DNA of 64,000 nt, from positions 682,001 to 746,000 of the forward strand of contig NZ_CP022684.1 of the NCBI RefSeq assembly GCF_002863865.1. Reading direction: 5' to 3'. The notes beneath the pieces were generated by a model. The model was not told where the DNA came from, did no database searches, and was given only the letters and a program-made list of their open reading frames with translations. Every line of letters begins with the position of its first letter. Within the stretch, counting starts at the first letter, position 1. A program made the translations under genes and the position numbers. Source of the stretch: Ketobacter alkanivorans. GTDB lineage: Bacteria; Pseudomonadota; Gammaproteobacteria; Pseudomonadales; Ketobacteraceae. Shown here piece after piece: positions 1 through 9,177 of the stretch.

Positions 1-5
1 ACCCA

Positions 6-1124
6 TCAGCCCTCCACGGGATACAACACTGCATCCTCATAACCTGTGATAACCGGCATATACCCGTTGAGTTGCTGGTTCAGCTCCGCATCCCAGGTAT
101 CCACCAGCAGTGGTCGGCCTGCCATCTCTTTAAGTTTGGTTTTAGTGGCCACAATGGTGATCTGCTGGCGCCCCACTTTACGAATAACCAAGGGGCTGAT
201 CTGATGATTACCACGCCCGAAAATATGACCCTGACCGCCAATCAACGTCACGATAATGCGAGCAGGATACTGGTTCAACCAATGCAGAATATCCTGCTCT
301 GTGGCATCCAACTGCACAATTTCGTGATTCAGCATCAAATCCACACCCAACAGAGTCTTCTCCAGGCCCAATTCATCTGTAATTGCACGGGTAGTGGTGC
401 CCGGGCCTAGGATATAGAGCCAGTCATCCTCTAAATCATCAATGATGTGAGCCGCCATTTCCTGCAACGCGATGGCCTCCACTTCCTTACCGCCACATTT
501 TACATGCTGCAGATAACGCTCCTCCGCAGGCACCAGTAGCTCACCAAAGTGGCTGGCACGCACCTGCCCATGACGAAAGGCTTCCTCATCGATGTCCCGC
601 ACCTCCATCTGGGCCACACTGACCAGCTCACCCTGAATCATCTTAATGACAATCTCTGCAGCCCCTTTGGCATGTACCGCGTAAACGCCGGAATGAATTT
701 TCACCCCGGCAGGCACCCCTAGCACCGGTATGGTGGTGCCCACCGCGCGATGAATATCTCGGGCTGTGCCATCCCCGCCTGCAAATACAATCAGATCCAC
801 TCCTCGTTGCTGTAAGGCACGGGCAGATTCCCGCGTATCGGCGGCTGCGGTCACATCCTGGCACTGCCCACACACTGTATGAGCAAAACCCGCTTCCTGC
901 AGGCTGTCTTCCCCCATAGCACCGCCCCAGCAGAACCACTGGATGTAGTGCGCATAGGGTTTCAGCTCCTGCAGGAAAATACCCACCCTTTGCAACGCCC
1001 GGGGAATAGCGCCCCGATGCAACGCTTCGTCCACGATGGCCTCGCCGTCGCTGCCTTTCAGGCCCACAGCGCCACCGATTCCCGCCATGGGATTTATAAT
1101 CAGACCGATTTTGATCCGGTTCAT
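6..1124 (-). CDS. ATP-NAD kinase family protein (COG3199-like)
   Basis: A 372-residue cytosolic protein. It carries the GGDGT motif of the NAD kinase/diacylglycerol kinase fold at residues 116-120, and a Gly-rich N-terminus (INPMAGIGG) that usually helps bind nucleotide. The length and the extra C-terminal half fit the COG3199 branch rather than canonical NadK, which is about 290 residues. These proteins are presumed to phosphorylate NAD or a related substrate, but the true substrate of the branch is not settled. The gene starts with ATG and diverges from the membrane-protein gene at 1273 across 148 bases that probably hold both promoters. Family assignment is firm; the reaction is inferred. 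Confidence 0.8.
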   Translation of the reverse strand: MNRIKIGLIINPMAGIGGAVGLKGSDGEAIVDEALHRGAIPRALQRVGIFLQELKPYAHYIQWFCWGGAMGEDSLQEAGFAHTVCGQCQDVTAAADTRESARALQQRGVDLIVFAGGDGTARDIHRAVGTTIPVLGVPAGVKIHSGVYAVHAKGAAEIVIKMIQGELVSVAQMEVRDIDEEAFRHGQVRASHFGELLVPAEERYLQHVKCGGKEVEAIALQEMAAHIIDDLEDDWLYILGPGTTTRAITDELGLEKTLLGVDLMLNHEIVQLDATEQDILHWLNQYPARIIVTLIGGQGHIFGRGNHQISPLVIRKVGRQQITIVATKTKLKEMAGRPLLVDTWDAELNQQLNGYMPVITGYEDAVLYPVEG

Positions 1125-1272
1125 AGCAATCTTGACTGCCTTTAGAAGATAATCCGTGATGGCTGCATTCTATACCACGCCTATGAGCCTGTCCCTTTCG
1201 GACATGTCAAACGTCCACAAACGTGCGACACTTGGCCTGCGTTAACCAAAAACAAAACCAATACGGTTCATC

Positions 1273-2031
1273 ATGCTGATTTCGCTGAATTACGCTATTT
1301 TCGCCCTCGCCATCGCCTTAAGCCTGGATCTGTTTCGCCGCGCCCGGCGCTATCGGGAGGCAGCCATTCATATGGCCCTGTTCGCCATCGCCGCCCTGTT
1401 AGGTGGCTTTGCCCACCATATGGAGGCAGAACAGATGCTGGTGCACCGCTGGATTCACGAAGCAAACAATCTGCTGCCAGCGCACTCACAAGCTGGCTCC
1501 TATCACAGCATTTACTTGCGGATGTGGTTGGCCACATTCTTTGCCATCGGCCTGACTGAATATTATTTTATGCGGATATTTCTGCACCCGCTGGCAGAAC
1601 GCTACGGGCTGGGCTGGGTGAAAGGCGCTCTGGTGGCGTCACTGGTTGCTTTCTGCTGCGCGTCATTGGTGATCAGCCAGTATTCACTGGTGGTTATGTT
1701 CCATCTGTTTACCCATGTCCTGGTGATTGGGTTTTCTCTCTATCTGATTTACGCCAAGGGGCTGAAACTGTTTTGGCAGCTGATCTTTCTGGTGACTCTG
1801 AATCTGGCCGCAGGTGGCGTTTGGTCATTAATGGCATTGGGCGAACTGCCCACCGGCCCCCTGCATTACAACGACTGGTACCACATCATTATTCTGGTAT
1901 TTTTGCTTTACCTGCATCGTGTACTGACTAAAGGCAGACTGGTGGATACATTGGCAAGCCTGCAACCAGAGCCAACAACAGCCTCCAAACAACTTACTCC
2001 ATCAACAAGCCCAATGCCTGCAGTCGATTGA
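1273..2031 (+). CDS. multi-pass membrane protein of unknown function
   Basis: A 252-residue hydrophobic protein with about seven predicted membrane segments. There is no cleaved signal, and the C-terminal tail of roughly 30 residues is polar and Thr/Pro-rich. Histidines lie near membrane borders (FAHHMEAE near residue 47, YNDWYHII near 205), which could bind a metal or cofactor, but no known motif was recognised. Its 3' end overlaps the 3' end of pdxB on the other strand by 38 bases, and no terminator hairpin was seen between them. I do not recognise the family. The reading frame is convincing because hydrophobic segments are evenly spaced and no better frame exists. Confidence 0.7.
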   Translation: MLISLNYAIFALAIALSLDLFRRARRYREAAIHMALFAIAALLGGFAHHMEAEQMLVHRWIHEANNLLPAHSQAGSYHSIYLRMWLATFFAIGLTEYYFMRIFLHPLAERYGLGWVKGALVASLVAFCCASLVISQYSLVVMFHLFTHVLVIGFSLYLIYAKGLKLFWQLIFLVTLNLAAGGVWSLMALGELPTGPLHYNDWYHIIILVFLLYLHRVLTKGRLVDTLASLQPEPTTASKQLTPSTSPMPAVD

Positions 2032-3151
2032 ACTCGGATTCATTCATCACCGACTGCAGGTAATCAATACCCCGCAGAACCACCGTGGGGAACTCGCGTC
2101 GCACCCGATAATGCTTGCGTAGGGCATCAAACCCGAATGCACGTTTTTCTCGGGATAACTGCAGGCTGGTGCGCAACCCCAAGTCATCTTCACGAATATC
2201 GTAAATGCGCGATACGATGTCACGGGCGCAGCTTGGCGAGGCCGCCTGATCCGGCCGCGTATCCAAAATCAGATTCAGTTTGCGGTCAATCAGCTCTGCC
2301 TCCGTCAGGCATGCCTCCACACCGAAATGCTGGCACAAAGCCTGATATATCATCCAGGTGCCTCTCACTTTGCCATCGTAGCTGTAACCGGCAATATGCG
2401 GTGTGGCAATATCAACCTGATTGGCCAGCTCGATGTTAACGAAAGGTTCCCCCTCCCACACATCCAAAATAACCGATAGGTCATAACGTTGATCCAGCGC
2501 GCGACTTAACCCCATATTATTCACCACCGAGCCACGGGATGTATTGATCAGTACGCCCCCCTGCACCATATCGCTGATGCGCTGAAAATCAGCCAGATGA
2601 TGGGTGGCGTGAGGGCCGTCCATGCTATAGGGCACATGCAGCGTCACGATATCAGCTTGCCAGGCTTCATCGCTGCTGACTAACCCGGTTTCACCCGCTG
2701 CCTGTCGCAACGGATCGCATGCCAGCACCTTCAGACCCAACGACTGGCACACGGCACGCAAGCGCGACCCCACATTACCGACACCGACAATCCCGATGGA
2801 TTTGCCATCCAGTTTGAAATCGCGAATGACTTCCAATTCCATTAGCGCCGCCACTACATACTCCACCACCGAGCGGGCATTACAGCCAGGGGCACTGGTA
2901 AAGGCTATGTTATTGGCAGCAAGCCAGGCCTGATCAATATGATCCACACCAATGGTGGCTGTTCCCACAAATTTCACACTCGATCCCGACAACAGGGCCT
3001 CGTTCACTTTAGTGATAGAACGAACCACCAGTGCATCGGCATCTTTCAGTAGCGCAGGATCCATATCTCGACCCGGCACGGCAACCACTTCAGCGAGCTG
3101 ACCGAAGCAGCGTTGCGCCATGGGAATGTTTTCATCCACTACGATTTTCAT
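1994..3151 (-). CDS. pdxB: erythronate-4-phosphate dehydrogenase
   Basis: This enzyme oxidises 4-phosphoerythronate to 2-oxo-3-hydroxy-4-phosphobutanoate, the second step of the DXP-dependent route to pyridoxal phosphate. The 385-residue product starts MKIVVDENIP, the usual PdxB N-terminus. The frame stays open 15 codons further upstream but that stretch has no family similarity, so ATG at 3151 is chosen. A Rossmann GxGxxG lies at residues 123-128 inside a D-2-hydroxyacid dehydrogenase domain. The C-terminal region (about 290-385) matches the PdxB dimerisation domain in length. The broken fructosamine-kinase gene ends 19 bases upstream on the same strand, so the two may once have been co-transcribed with the exonuclease gene. 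Confidence 0.95.
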   Translation of the reverse strand: MKIVVDENIPMAQRCFGQLAEVVAVPGRDMDPALLKDADALVVRSITKVNEALLSGSSVKFVGTATIGVDHIDQAWLAANNIAFTSAPGCNARSVVEYVVAALMELEVIRDFKLDGKSIGIVGVGNVGSRLRAVCQSLGLKVLACDPLRQAAGETGLVSSDEAWQADIVTLHVPYSMDGPHATHHLADFQRISDMVQGGVLINTSRGSVVNNMGLSRALDQRYDLSVILDVWEGEPFVNIELANQVDIATPHIAGYSYDGKVRGTWMIYQALCQHFGVEACLTEAELIDRKLNLILDTRPDQAASPSCARDIVSRIYDIREDDLGLRTSLQLSREKRAFGFDALRKHYRVRREFPTVVLRGIDYLQSVMNESEFNRLQALGLLME

Positions 3152-3170
3152 GTGTTGTTTCCCTGCCCGT

Positions 3171-3849
3171 TCATCCGAGTTCTGCCAGTGCGGCATTCAA
3201 CGCTGATTCAACCTGGCCCAAATAAATAACACCAAACAGGTTGAAGTGGTTCAACCAATGGTAAAGATCATAAAGGTTACGGCGCAGCACATGCCCTTCC
3301 CGCACCGCAATAGCATGGTGGTACGCATCATAGAATGCCTCACCGGGGGCACCGAACATACGGGTCATGGCCAAATCAGTTTCGGCATCCCCGAAGTACA
3401 CCGCTGGATCAAACAAGGTTGGCTTTCCTTGGGCATCCACTGCCATATTGCCGCTCCACAGATCCCCATGCAATAACACCGGATCAGGCGCATACCCTTT
3501 CATCGCGCCGGGGATCAACGCCATCAAACGATCTAATTGCTCAAGCAGCGCCCGCCGCATACTCTTGGCCTCTGCCAACTTGCGTTGAGGCAACAGACGC
3601 TTATCCACATAAAACGACCACCATTCCGCATGCCAACCATTGCAACCCCAGCGACTCCTTTTTATACATATCCAACTGGCCAATTGAGCCCACCTTCAAA
3701 AACACGGAATCCAAGCCCGGCTTATAGGCTTCATAAGTCGCATTAATGCAGCCAGCACCTGAAGGCCGTATCTCGGCGGTGCGGTAATCGCATCCCAGCT
3801 CTGCCGCTAGCCACGTGAGTATTGCATCTGCTTCGGGGCGTCTAAGCAT
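3171..3849 (-). pseudogene. fructosamine kinase family gene, internally deleted and frameshifted
   Basis: Two frames together make one recognisable but damaged fructosamine/ketosamine-3-kinase (YniA-like). The first 80 or so codons (3849 down to about 3640) give the family N-terminus, ending KKESLGLQWLA. The rest (about 3640 to 3171) resumes in another frame at WHAEWWSFYVDK and keeps the kinase hallmarks LLHGDLWSGN and FDPAVYFGDAETDLAM. Family members are about 290 residues; only about 226 codons remain. The part lost is the segment of roughly 70-80 residues between the first lobe and the W..FY..RL helix. One deletion whose length is not a multiple of three explains both defects. The 5' end overlaps the exonuclease gene by 8 bases. 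A sequencing or assembly error is less likely because of the missing segment. Confidence 0.8.
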
Positions 3850-4732
3850 AATATCGATTCACCAAATTCTTAAACTCAGCACCCAGGCCAGCGGCACTGA
3901 TAAAATCCAACCATTTATCCTGACCGACCGGGGCACACTCAAGCTGATTCAACGTCAGCGCATCAGGCGGCGGACGCAAGCGAATCAGCTCCCGAAACAG
4001 GAATGCCTGGTCCTGAGACGCCTGTAACACTGCATGCAGCCGCTTTGCACCCCGCACCGGCAGGGTCAAAACCGCATCCAGATCTGAATACAAATGTTCC
4101 AGGCTGCCAAAATGGCTCATCAGCGCCTGTGCCGACTTTTCACCGATACCAGCAACACCCGGAATATTGTCTGCGCTGTCCCCCATCAACGCCAGCAGAT
4201 CCGGAATCTGCGAGGGTTCCACCTGCCAATGATCGATCAAAGCCCGGTGGTCACGCCGCACATCCTTGGCCCAATCCCACCATAAATCCCCTTCCCCCAC
4301 CAGCTGCGCCAGATCCTTGTCCCGCGTGATAACCGCACAACGCAGGCCTGCGCTCTTAGCCGTCTGCGCTCCCAGGGCCAACCAATCATCGGCCTCATAC
4401 ACAGCATCCCCCACACAACAAACACCGGCCAGCTCGGTTAATTCGCGACACAATTGCAGCTGCCTGGCCAGAGATTCGTCAGGCAGGGCTCGGTTCGCTT
4501 TGTAATCGGGGTAAAGCTGATGCCGAAAGCCACTGAACAAACTTTCATCAAACGCAGCCAGCATATATTTCGGGCGCAAGGCACGACATTGAGCAAGTAA
4601 TGTCTTCATATAGCCATAAACAGCGTTCACTGATTGGCCAGCCTGATCGTGAAAGTGATCCGGATACCCAAACCAGGCCTGAAATATGTAGATACTGGAA
4701 TCCAGCAGATAAACCGTGTCAGAATCTTTCAA
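3842..4732 (-). CDS. xni: 5'-3' exonuclease / flap endonuclease, Xni type
   Basis: A 296-residue stand-alone homologue of the 5'-3' exonuclease domain of DNA polymerase I. The sequence shows the PIN-like core with the acidic metal-binding residues of the family (VYLLDSS near residue 10, AAFDES near 60, EADDW near 112, ITRDKD near 137). It also has the helix-hairpin-helix region MGDSADNIPGVAGIGEKSA near residues 184-202. E. coli Xni is about 250 residues, so this one is somewhat longer. It probably trims 5' flaps or RNA primers. The start appears to be TTG at 4732, with an AGGA about 11 bases upstream and no in-frame ATG nearby. Assignment within the Xni/ExoIX group is likely but not certain. 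Confidence 0.85.
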   Translation of the reverse strand: MKDSDTVYLLDSSIYIFQAWFGYPDHFHDQAGQSVNAVYGYMKTLLAQCRALRPKYMLAAFDESLFSGFRHQLYPDYKANRALPDESLARQLQLCRELTELAGVCCVGDAVYEADDWLALGAQTAKSAGLRCAVITRDKDLAQLVGEGDLWWDWAKDVRRDHRALIDHWQVEPSQIPDLLALMGDSADNIPGVAGIGEKSAQALMSHFGSLEHLYSDLDAVLTLPVRGAKRLHAVLQASQDQAFLFRELIRLRPPPDALTLNQLECAPVGQDKWLDFISAAGLGAEFKNLVNRYYA

Positions 4733-4999
4733 AGTTGTTATATTCCTATCTACAACTAACTATAACTATCTGAAAAGCGTACAAATGCACTATAACCTAG
4801 CAAGTGCATAAGCCAAAGAAGCAGGTCTCAGTAGGGTATACTTTCTGTTTTTGGATAACGGGCGCACAAATTTTAAGTTTACGCCCCCCACTACTTTGCC
4901 AGATCTCAAAAAACCAGCGACAATTAAAGTCTCTAATCCTTTGGCCCACCGGTATTTACGCTTCGAGAGACAATAACAAGAAGTGCCAGGTTGTTACGA
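4733..4999. other. intergenic region between divergent genes
   Basis: 267 bases separate the exonuclease gene (minus strand) from the motor cluster (plus strand). The stretch is AT-rich with several TATAA-like words (for example tatact at 4837-4842), so promoters in both directions are expected. No -35/-10 pair with good spacing could be fixed by eye, and no hairpin or known operator was seen. The short open frame here (4804-5007) has no coding character. Confidence 0.4.
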
Positions 5000-7957
5000 G
5001 TGAGTAAATCTATCAGACAGACTAAAGCAAGTTGGGTGATTTCTACTCTTACTGCCTGCTCACTGTTGTGCGCTCTGGTTCTGACCGGCTGTGCCCCGTC
5101 TTCTCAAACCACCAGCGCCGGTAAAGGCCGCGATCTCACCCTGGCCGATTTAAAACGCCGTGATGTCAGCGTTAAACCGCAAGAACTGGAACCCATTGCC
5201 GCCGAAAAGGTGCTGGCCAGTTACGAACAGGCCGTGGCCTTGTTTTCAACACAAGAAGAGCGCGCACTGGCTCTGCGCCGCATGGCAGACCTCACCATGG
5301 TGGCAACCGAAGACAACATGATCGCCTCCTTGGAGGAATCCCCCCTGGTTGACGGCGCGACTGCAGGCACATCGCCTCAAATCGAAGCACTCCAATACAC
5401 TAAAGCCGTTGCTATCTATGAGGCTCTGATTTTAGGTGCACCTGCTGGAACCGATCTGTCTGAAGAGTATTATCTGCTGGCAAAAGCCTATGATCTGAAC
5501 GGCGAATCCGACAAAGCCCGTGAGACACTGGATGCACTGGTCAGCAAATACCCCGATGGCGAATTCACCTATGAGGCCCAGTTCCGCCGCGGCGAACACC
5601 TGTTTCTGCTGGGGGAATACTCCGACGCCGCTGAAGCCTATGCCTATGTATTAAAAGCGGGTCCGGCACGGGAGTTTTACGAACATTCCCTTTATAAGCA
5701 CGGCTGGAGCCTCTATAAACTGGGGGATTACGATCTGGCAGTAGGTGACTTCGTTGCGCTTCTGGATGGCTACATGCCCACCCCTCCACCCAAAACCGAG
5801 GCCGAAAGGGCCGCGGAGCGACGCGATCGCACCATAACCAAGATTGAAGCTATTCCTCTACCCGAAGTGTCCAAAACTCAGCAAAAAACATTGGATGACA
5901 CCCTGCGCGTACTGAGTATGTCGTTTTCGAATCTGGAGGGTGCCGAAAGCGTATCGCAGTACTTCCGCACCAATGGTTCCCGCATCTATGAGTTCAAGGT
6001 CTATAGTGCCCTCGCAGAGTTATACCTTTATCAGGAGCGCTATAAAGACGCCGCCGACGCCTACGCCATGTTCTCTCAAAAGAACCCGTTGCACCCAATG
6101 GCACCTTCCATGTCGTCCAACGTAATCGACACCTACCAGAAAGGCGGTTTCCCCAGCCTGGTATTGCCATACAAAGAAAAGTTTGTTGAACAATATGGCG
6201 TATACAGCGCCTTCTGGGCCCGCGCCACTCCCCAGGCCCGCGACCAATACAGCGCAGAGCTGAAACAACACCTGATCGAACTGGCCCAGCACTATCACTC
6301 TTCGGCTCAAAAAACCAAGCAACCCAAGGATTACGGTATTGCCGCTCGCTGGTACCGCGAGTTTCTGACCACCTTCCCCAACGACGAAAACGCTCCCGTC
6401 ATGAATATGCTGTTGGGTGAAACCCTGTTTGCCGCCAAAGATTTCCGCCCCGCTATCGAAGAGTTCGAGCGTACCGCATACGACTACCCACCCCACGCCG
6501 ACGCCGAGAAAGCAGCCTATTTTGCCCTGTTGGCCCATCAGGAATACCTCAACACCCTGGCCAAAGACGATCCTACCCGTCGCGGCTGGATCGCCAAGCG
6601 CGCCAGCAGCGCCCTGCGCTTTGCCAAGGCTTACCCAGCCAACGTGAATACACCCAAGGTGCTGGATAACGTCATCGAAGATCAGCTGCTGCTGGGCGAC
6701 ATAGAAAGCGCCATCGTAACCGCCCAGCTCATCATCGAACTGGTTCCACCTGCTCCGCAAGCCTTGAGAGAAAAAGCCTGGATCACCTACGCCAACGGCA
6801 TGTTCGACAAAGGGGCATGGGTGAAAGCGGAGGAAGCCATCAGCAAGGTGCTGGAATTCAACTCCATCAAACCCCAGCAACGGGTCAAGTTCGAGGAAAA
6901 CCTCGCTACCTGCATCTACAAACAGGGTGAAATTCTGGAGCAGGAAGGCCGCCTGGCAGAAGCCGCCGGCGAATATCTGCGTGTTGCCGTTGCCGTGCCC
7001 AACGCCTCCGTACGGGCCAACGCCGACTACGACGCGGCAAACATACTGCTTCAACTGGAAGAATACGACAAAGCCATCAACGTATTGGAAGGCTTCCGCA
7101 AACGCTTCCCGAGCAATGCGCTCACCGCCTCGATTCCGGCCAAGCTCAGTTTTGCCTATGAAAAAACCGGCAACCTGGCCATGGCCTCAGCGGAACTGCT
7201 TACCATTGCCATGCTTAACAAAGACACCAACCCCCAACTGGCACGGGAAGCACTGCTGCAAGCTGCTGAAATGCGCGAGCAAACCGGCGATACCGATGGC
7301 GCAATCGAGCTGTACAAAAAGTTTATCTGGGATTACGAGCGCCCTGTTGCCCCACGCATGGAAGCCCAGTACAAACTGGTTGGCCTGTATGAAAAACAGG
7401 GCGACAGCAACAAACGCTACTTCTGGCTGAATAAACTGGTGGAAACCCACGCCAGCGCAGGCCCCGAGCAATCCGACCGTACCCTGTACCTTGCCGCGTA
7501 CGGCTCCTACAACAGTGCCGATGCCTTATTTGCCGATTTCAAAAGCATACGCCTGACTCAGCCACTCAAAACCAGCCTCAAGAAAAAGAAATCCGCCATG
7601 CAGAAAGCCAGCAAGGCCTACACCAAAACAGTTCAATACGGTGTCATCGATTTCACCACTGCTGCCAACTATAAACTCGGTGAAGTGTATCGCCTGTTCG
7701 CCCGCAGCATCATGGAAAGCGAACGCCCCCGCGGCCTGGATGAGCTGGCCCTGGAGGAATACGAAATACTGCTGGAAGATCAGGCCCTGCCTTTCGAAGA
7801 TAAAGCCATCGCTATATTTCAAACCAACTCCGAGCGAACCAGCAATGGCGTTTGGGATGAATGGATTCAGAGAAGCTACGAATCACTTAGCAAGCTATCG
7901 CCCGGCCGCTACAACAAAACCGAACTGACGGAGGATTACGTTGATGTCATATACTAA
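5000..7957 (+). CDS. large TPR lipoprotein of the ExbB/ExbD motor cluster
   Basis: A 985-residue predicted lipoprotein. The signal peptide ends in lipobox LTGC (Cys31), followed by long tetratricopeptide-like helical repeats over most of the chain, for example residues 150-225, 330-370, 470-520, 620-700 and 740-800. GTG at 5000 is chosen because AGG lies 9 bases upstream; TTG at 4991 is too close to that AGG. As a lipoprotein it should sit in the periplasm, attached to the outer membrane (Ala at +2), and act as a scaffold. It is the first gene of a same-strand cluster with ExbB/ExbD-like motor genes and overlaps the next gene by 14 bases. It probably corresponds functionally to the large TPR components of Glt/Nfs-type machines; direct orthology is not shown. 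Confidence 0.8.
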   Translation: MSKSIRQTKASWVISTLTACSLLCALVLTGCAPSSQTTSAGKGRDLTLADLKRRDVSVKPQELEPIAAEKVLASYEQAVALFSTQEERALALRRMADLTMVATEDNMIASLEESPLVDGATAGTSPQIEALQYTKAVAIYEALILGAPAGTDLSEEYYLLAKAYDLNGESDKARETLDALVSKYPDGEFTYEAQFRRGEHLFLLGEYSDAAEAYAYVLKAGPAREFYEHSLYKHGWSLYKLGDYDLAVGDFVALLDGYMPTPPPKTEAERAAERRDRTITKIEAIPLPEVSKTQQKTLDDTLRVLSMSFSNLEGAESVSQYFRTNGSRIYEFKVYSALAELYLYQERYKDAADAYAMFSQKNPLHPMAPSMSSNVIDTYQKGGFPSLVLPYKEKFVEQYGVYSAFWARATPQARDQYSAELKQHLIELAQHYHSSAQKTKQPKDYGIAARWYREFLTTFPNDENAPVMNMLLGETLFAAKDFRPAIEEFERTAYDYPPHADAEKAAYFALLAHQEYLNTLAKDDPTRRGWIAKRASSALRFAKAYPANVNTPKVLDNVIEDQLLLGDIESAIVTAQLIIELVPPAPQALREKAWITYANGMFDKGAWVKAEEAISKVLEFNSIKPQQRVKFEENLATCIYKQGEILEQEGRLAEAAGEYLRVAVAVPNASVRANADYDAANILLQLEEYDKAINVLEGFRKRFPSNALTASIPAKLSFAYEKTGNLAMASAELLTIAMLNKDTNPQLAREALLQAAEMREQTGDTDGAIELYKKFIWDYERPVAPRMEAQYKLVGLYEKQGDSNKRYFWLNKLVETHASAGPEQSDRTLYLAAYGSYNSADALFADFKSIRLTQPLKTSLKKKKSAMQKASKAYTKTVQYGVIDFTTAANYKLGEVYRLFARSIMESERPRGLDELALEEYEILLEDQALPFEDKAIAIFQTNSERTSNGVWDEWIQRSYESLSKLSPGRYNKTELTEDYVDVIY

Positions 7958-8753
7958 ATCAGCCCTCCCACTGCTGGTGATATTTGCCCTCTCTGGCTGC
8001 TCAATGTTTGGCGACAAAGAAACCCTCGAATCAAGCGATTTCGACATGCCTGATTCCGTCACCATTGACCTGACCGGCGAGGTGCCTGAGGAGCAATCTG
8101 CAGCGCCAGAAGCGGTCGCCATTCCCGATGCGGAAAGCACACAGGCCACGGACACATCTCAAACAGAGTCCACCAGCAACACCATCGCTGACCAAGACTC
8201 CGCTGCGGTATTGGCACGCCTCAATCAACCCAGCCAGGAAGCGATAACACGCGACCCCGAGCAAGCCAAACAAGCAAAACTGGCCCAGCCAGACTACGAT
8301 CGCGCCATCACCGAATTGCGCAAAGGCAACCTGGATGCAGCCATGGCCCGTTTTAAAGACTTATCCCAGCAATATCCGGCCTTATCCGGCCCAATTGTGA
8401 ACCAGGCCATTATTTTAAGAAAAAAAGGTAAAACCCAGGAAGCCTACGACCTGTTGCAGAAATCCATCTTGCAGCATGGGAAAAACCCGTTACTTCTTAA
8501 TGAGTTAGGAGTGTTAAGTCGGCAGCTTGGCAAGTTCAAACAAGCACAGGCCAGCTATGAATCTGCGATCCGTATCGACGAACGCTACGCAGCAGCCCAC
8601 TATAATCTTGGGGTACTGGCGGATCTTTATCTACACGACCCCGCTATGGCCCTGAACCAATTCGAAATCTATCAGACCCTGATCCCCGAGCCGGACCGTA
8701 AAGTCAAAGGCTGGATCATTGAACTACAACGGCGAGCAGCGCGAGCACAATGA
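7944..8753 (+). CDS. TPR lipoprotein, GltE/AglT-like
   Basis: A 269-residue predicted outer-membrane lipoprotein. Signal peptide and lipobox LSGC give acylated Cys19, with Ser at +2. Residues 30-105 form an acidic, Ser/Thr-rich linker. From about 110 to 250 there are three to four TPR units (AITELRKGNLDAAMARF, AYDLLQKSILQHGKN, AQASYESAIRIDERYAAAHYNLG). ATG at 7944 is chosen over TTG at 7941 because an acggagg Shine-Dalgarno lies about 9 bases before it. Start and stop overlap both neighbours (14 and 4 bases), implying translational coupling. Small TPR lipoproteins of this kind (AglT/GltE) anchor Myxococcus gliding complexes at the outer membrane; the same role here is inference from context. 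Confidence 0.82.
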   Translation: MSYTKSALPLLVIFALSGCSMFGDKETLESSDFDMPDSVTIDLTGEVPEEQSAAPEAVAIPDAESTQATDTSQTESTSNTIADQDSAAVLARLNQPSQEAITRDPEQAKQAKLAQPDYDRAITELRKGNLDAAMARFKDLSQQYPALSGPIVNQAIILRKKGKTQEAYDLLQKSILQHGKNPLLLNELGVLSRQLGKFKQAQASYESAIRIDERYAAAHYNLGVLADLYLHDPAMALNQFEIYQTLIPEPDRKVKGWIIELQRRAARAQ

Positions 8754-9040
8754 ACCGATTACATAAGCTGATACGCATACCACTGTTGACTGTGCTGGCC
8801 ATCACCAGCCAAGCCGCATGGTCACTGGATGAAGGTACCACCATTATTGGCACCAAAGAGGCTCCCAACGTGTTGAACGTTGTGCCCTGGCAGAATCGGG
8901 AGCTCAATATAGACCCATGGGAAGCCAAGCCTACTCTGGATTCCCAATTGCTGAATGATTCTCTCAAACCGGTGGATCAAGACGAGTTGCGCAGACAAGT
9001 GGAATATTTTAACCTGCTGCAACACTCTGACCCCAAGTGA
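8750..9040 (+). CDS. small exported protein of the motor cluster
   Basis: A 96-residue protein with a cleavable-looking signal peptide (hydrophobic residues 9-24, ending near QAAWS), leaving about 72 mature residues. The mature part is rich in Asn, Pro, Trp and acidic residues (VVPWQNRELNIDPWEAKP) and ends in a short amphipathic helix. No family is recognised. The ATG overlaps the stop of the preceding TPR gene by 4 bases, which strongly supports that it is real and co-translated. A 137-base gap follows before the ExbB-like gene and could hold an internal promoter, though none was identified. It is probably a periplasmic subunit or plug of the same complex. Confidence 0.7.
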   Translation: MNRLHKLIRIPLLTVLAITSQAAWSLDEGTTIIGTKEAPNVLNVVPWQNRELNIDPWEAKPTLDSQLLNDSLKPVDQDELRRQVEYFNLLQHSDPK

Positions 9041-9177
9041 TTGATCAATAAGGATTTACAGCGCAACAAGAACAAGAAACGACAACCCGGCCACCCTGCA
9101 CTGCTATTCAGGGGCACCGGACACACACTGATTAAACGAACAGATGAAACCTTAATTTGGTAACGCAGGAGACCAAA

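Noticed and set aside
4804-5007. 67-residue open frame upstream of the TPR lipoprotein gene
   Set aside because: No ribosome site, no coding pattern, and it overlaps the probable start of the real gene.
6020-7054. 344-residue open frame on the minus strand
   Set aside because: It lies wholly inside the TPR lipoprotein gene in antisense and has Gly/Val-rich low-complexity composition typical of a shadow frame.
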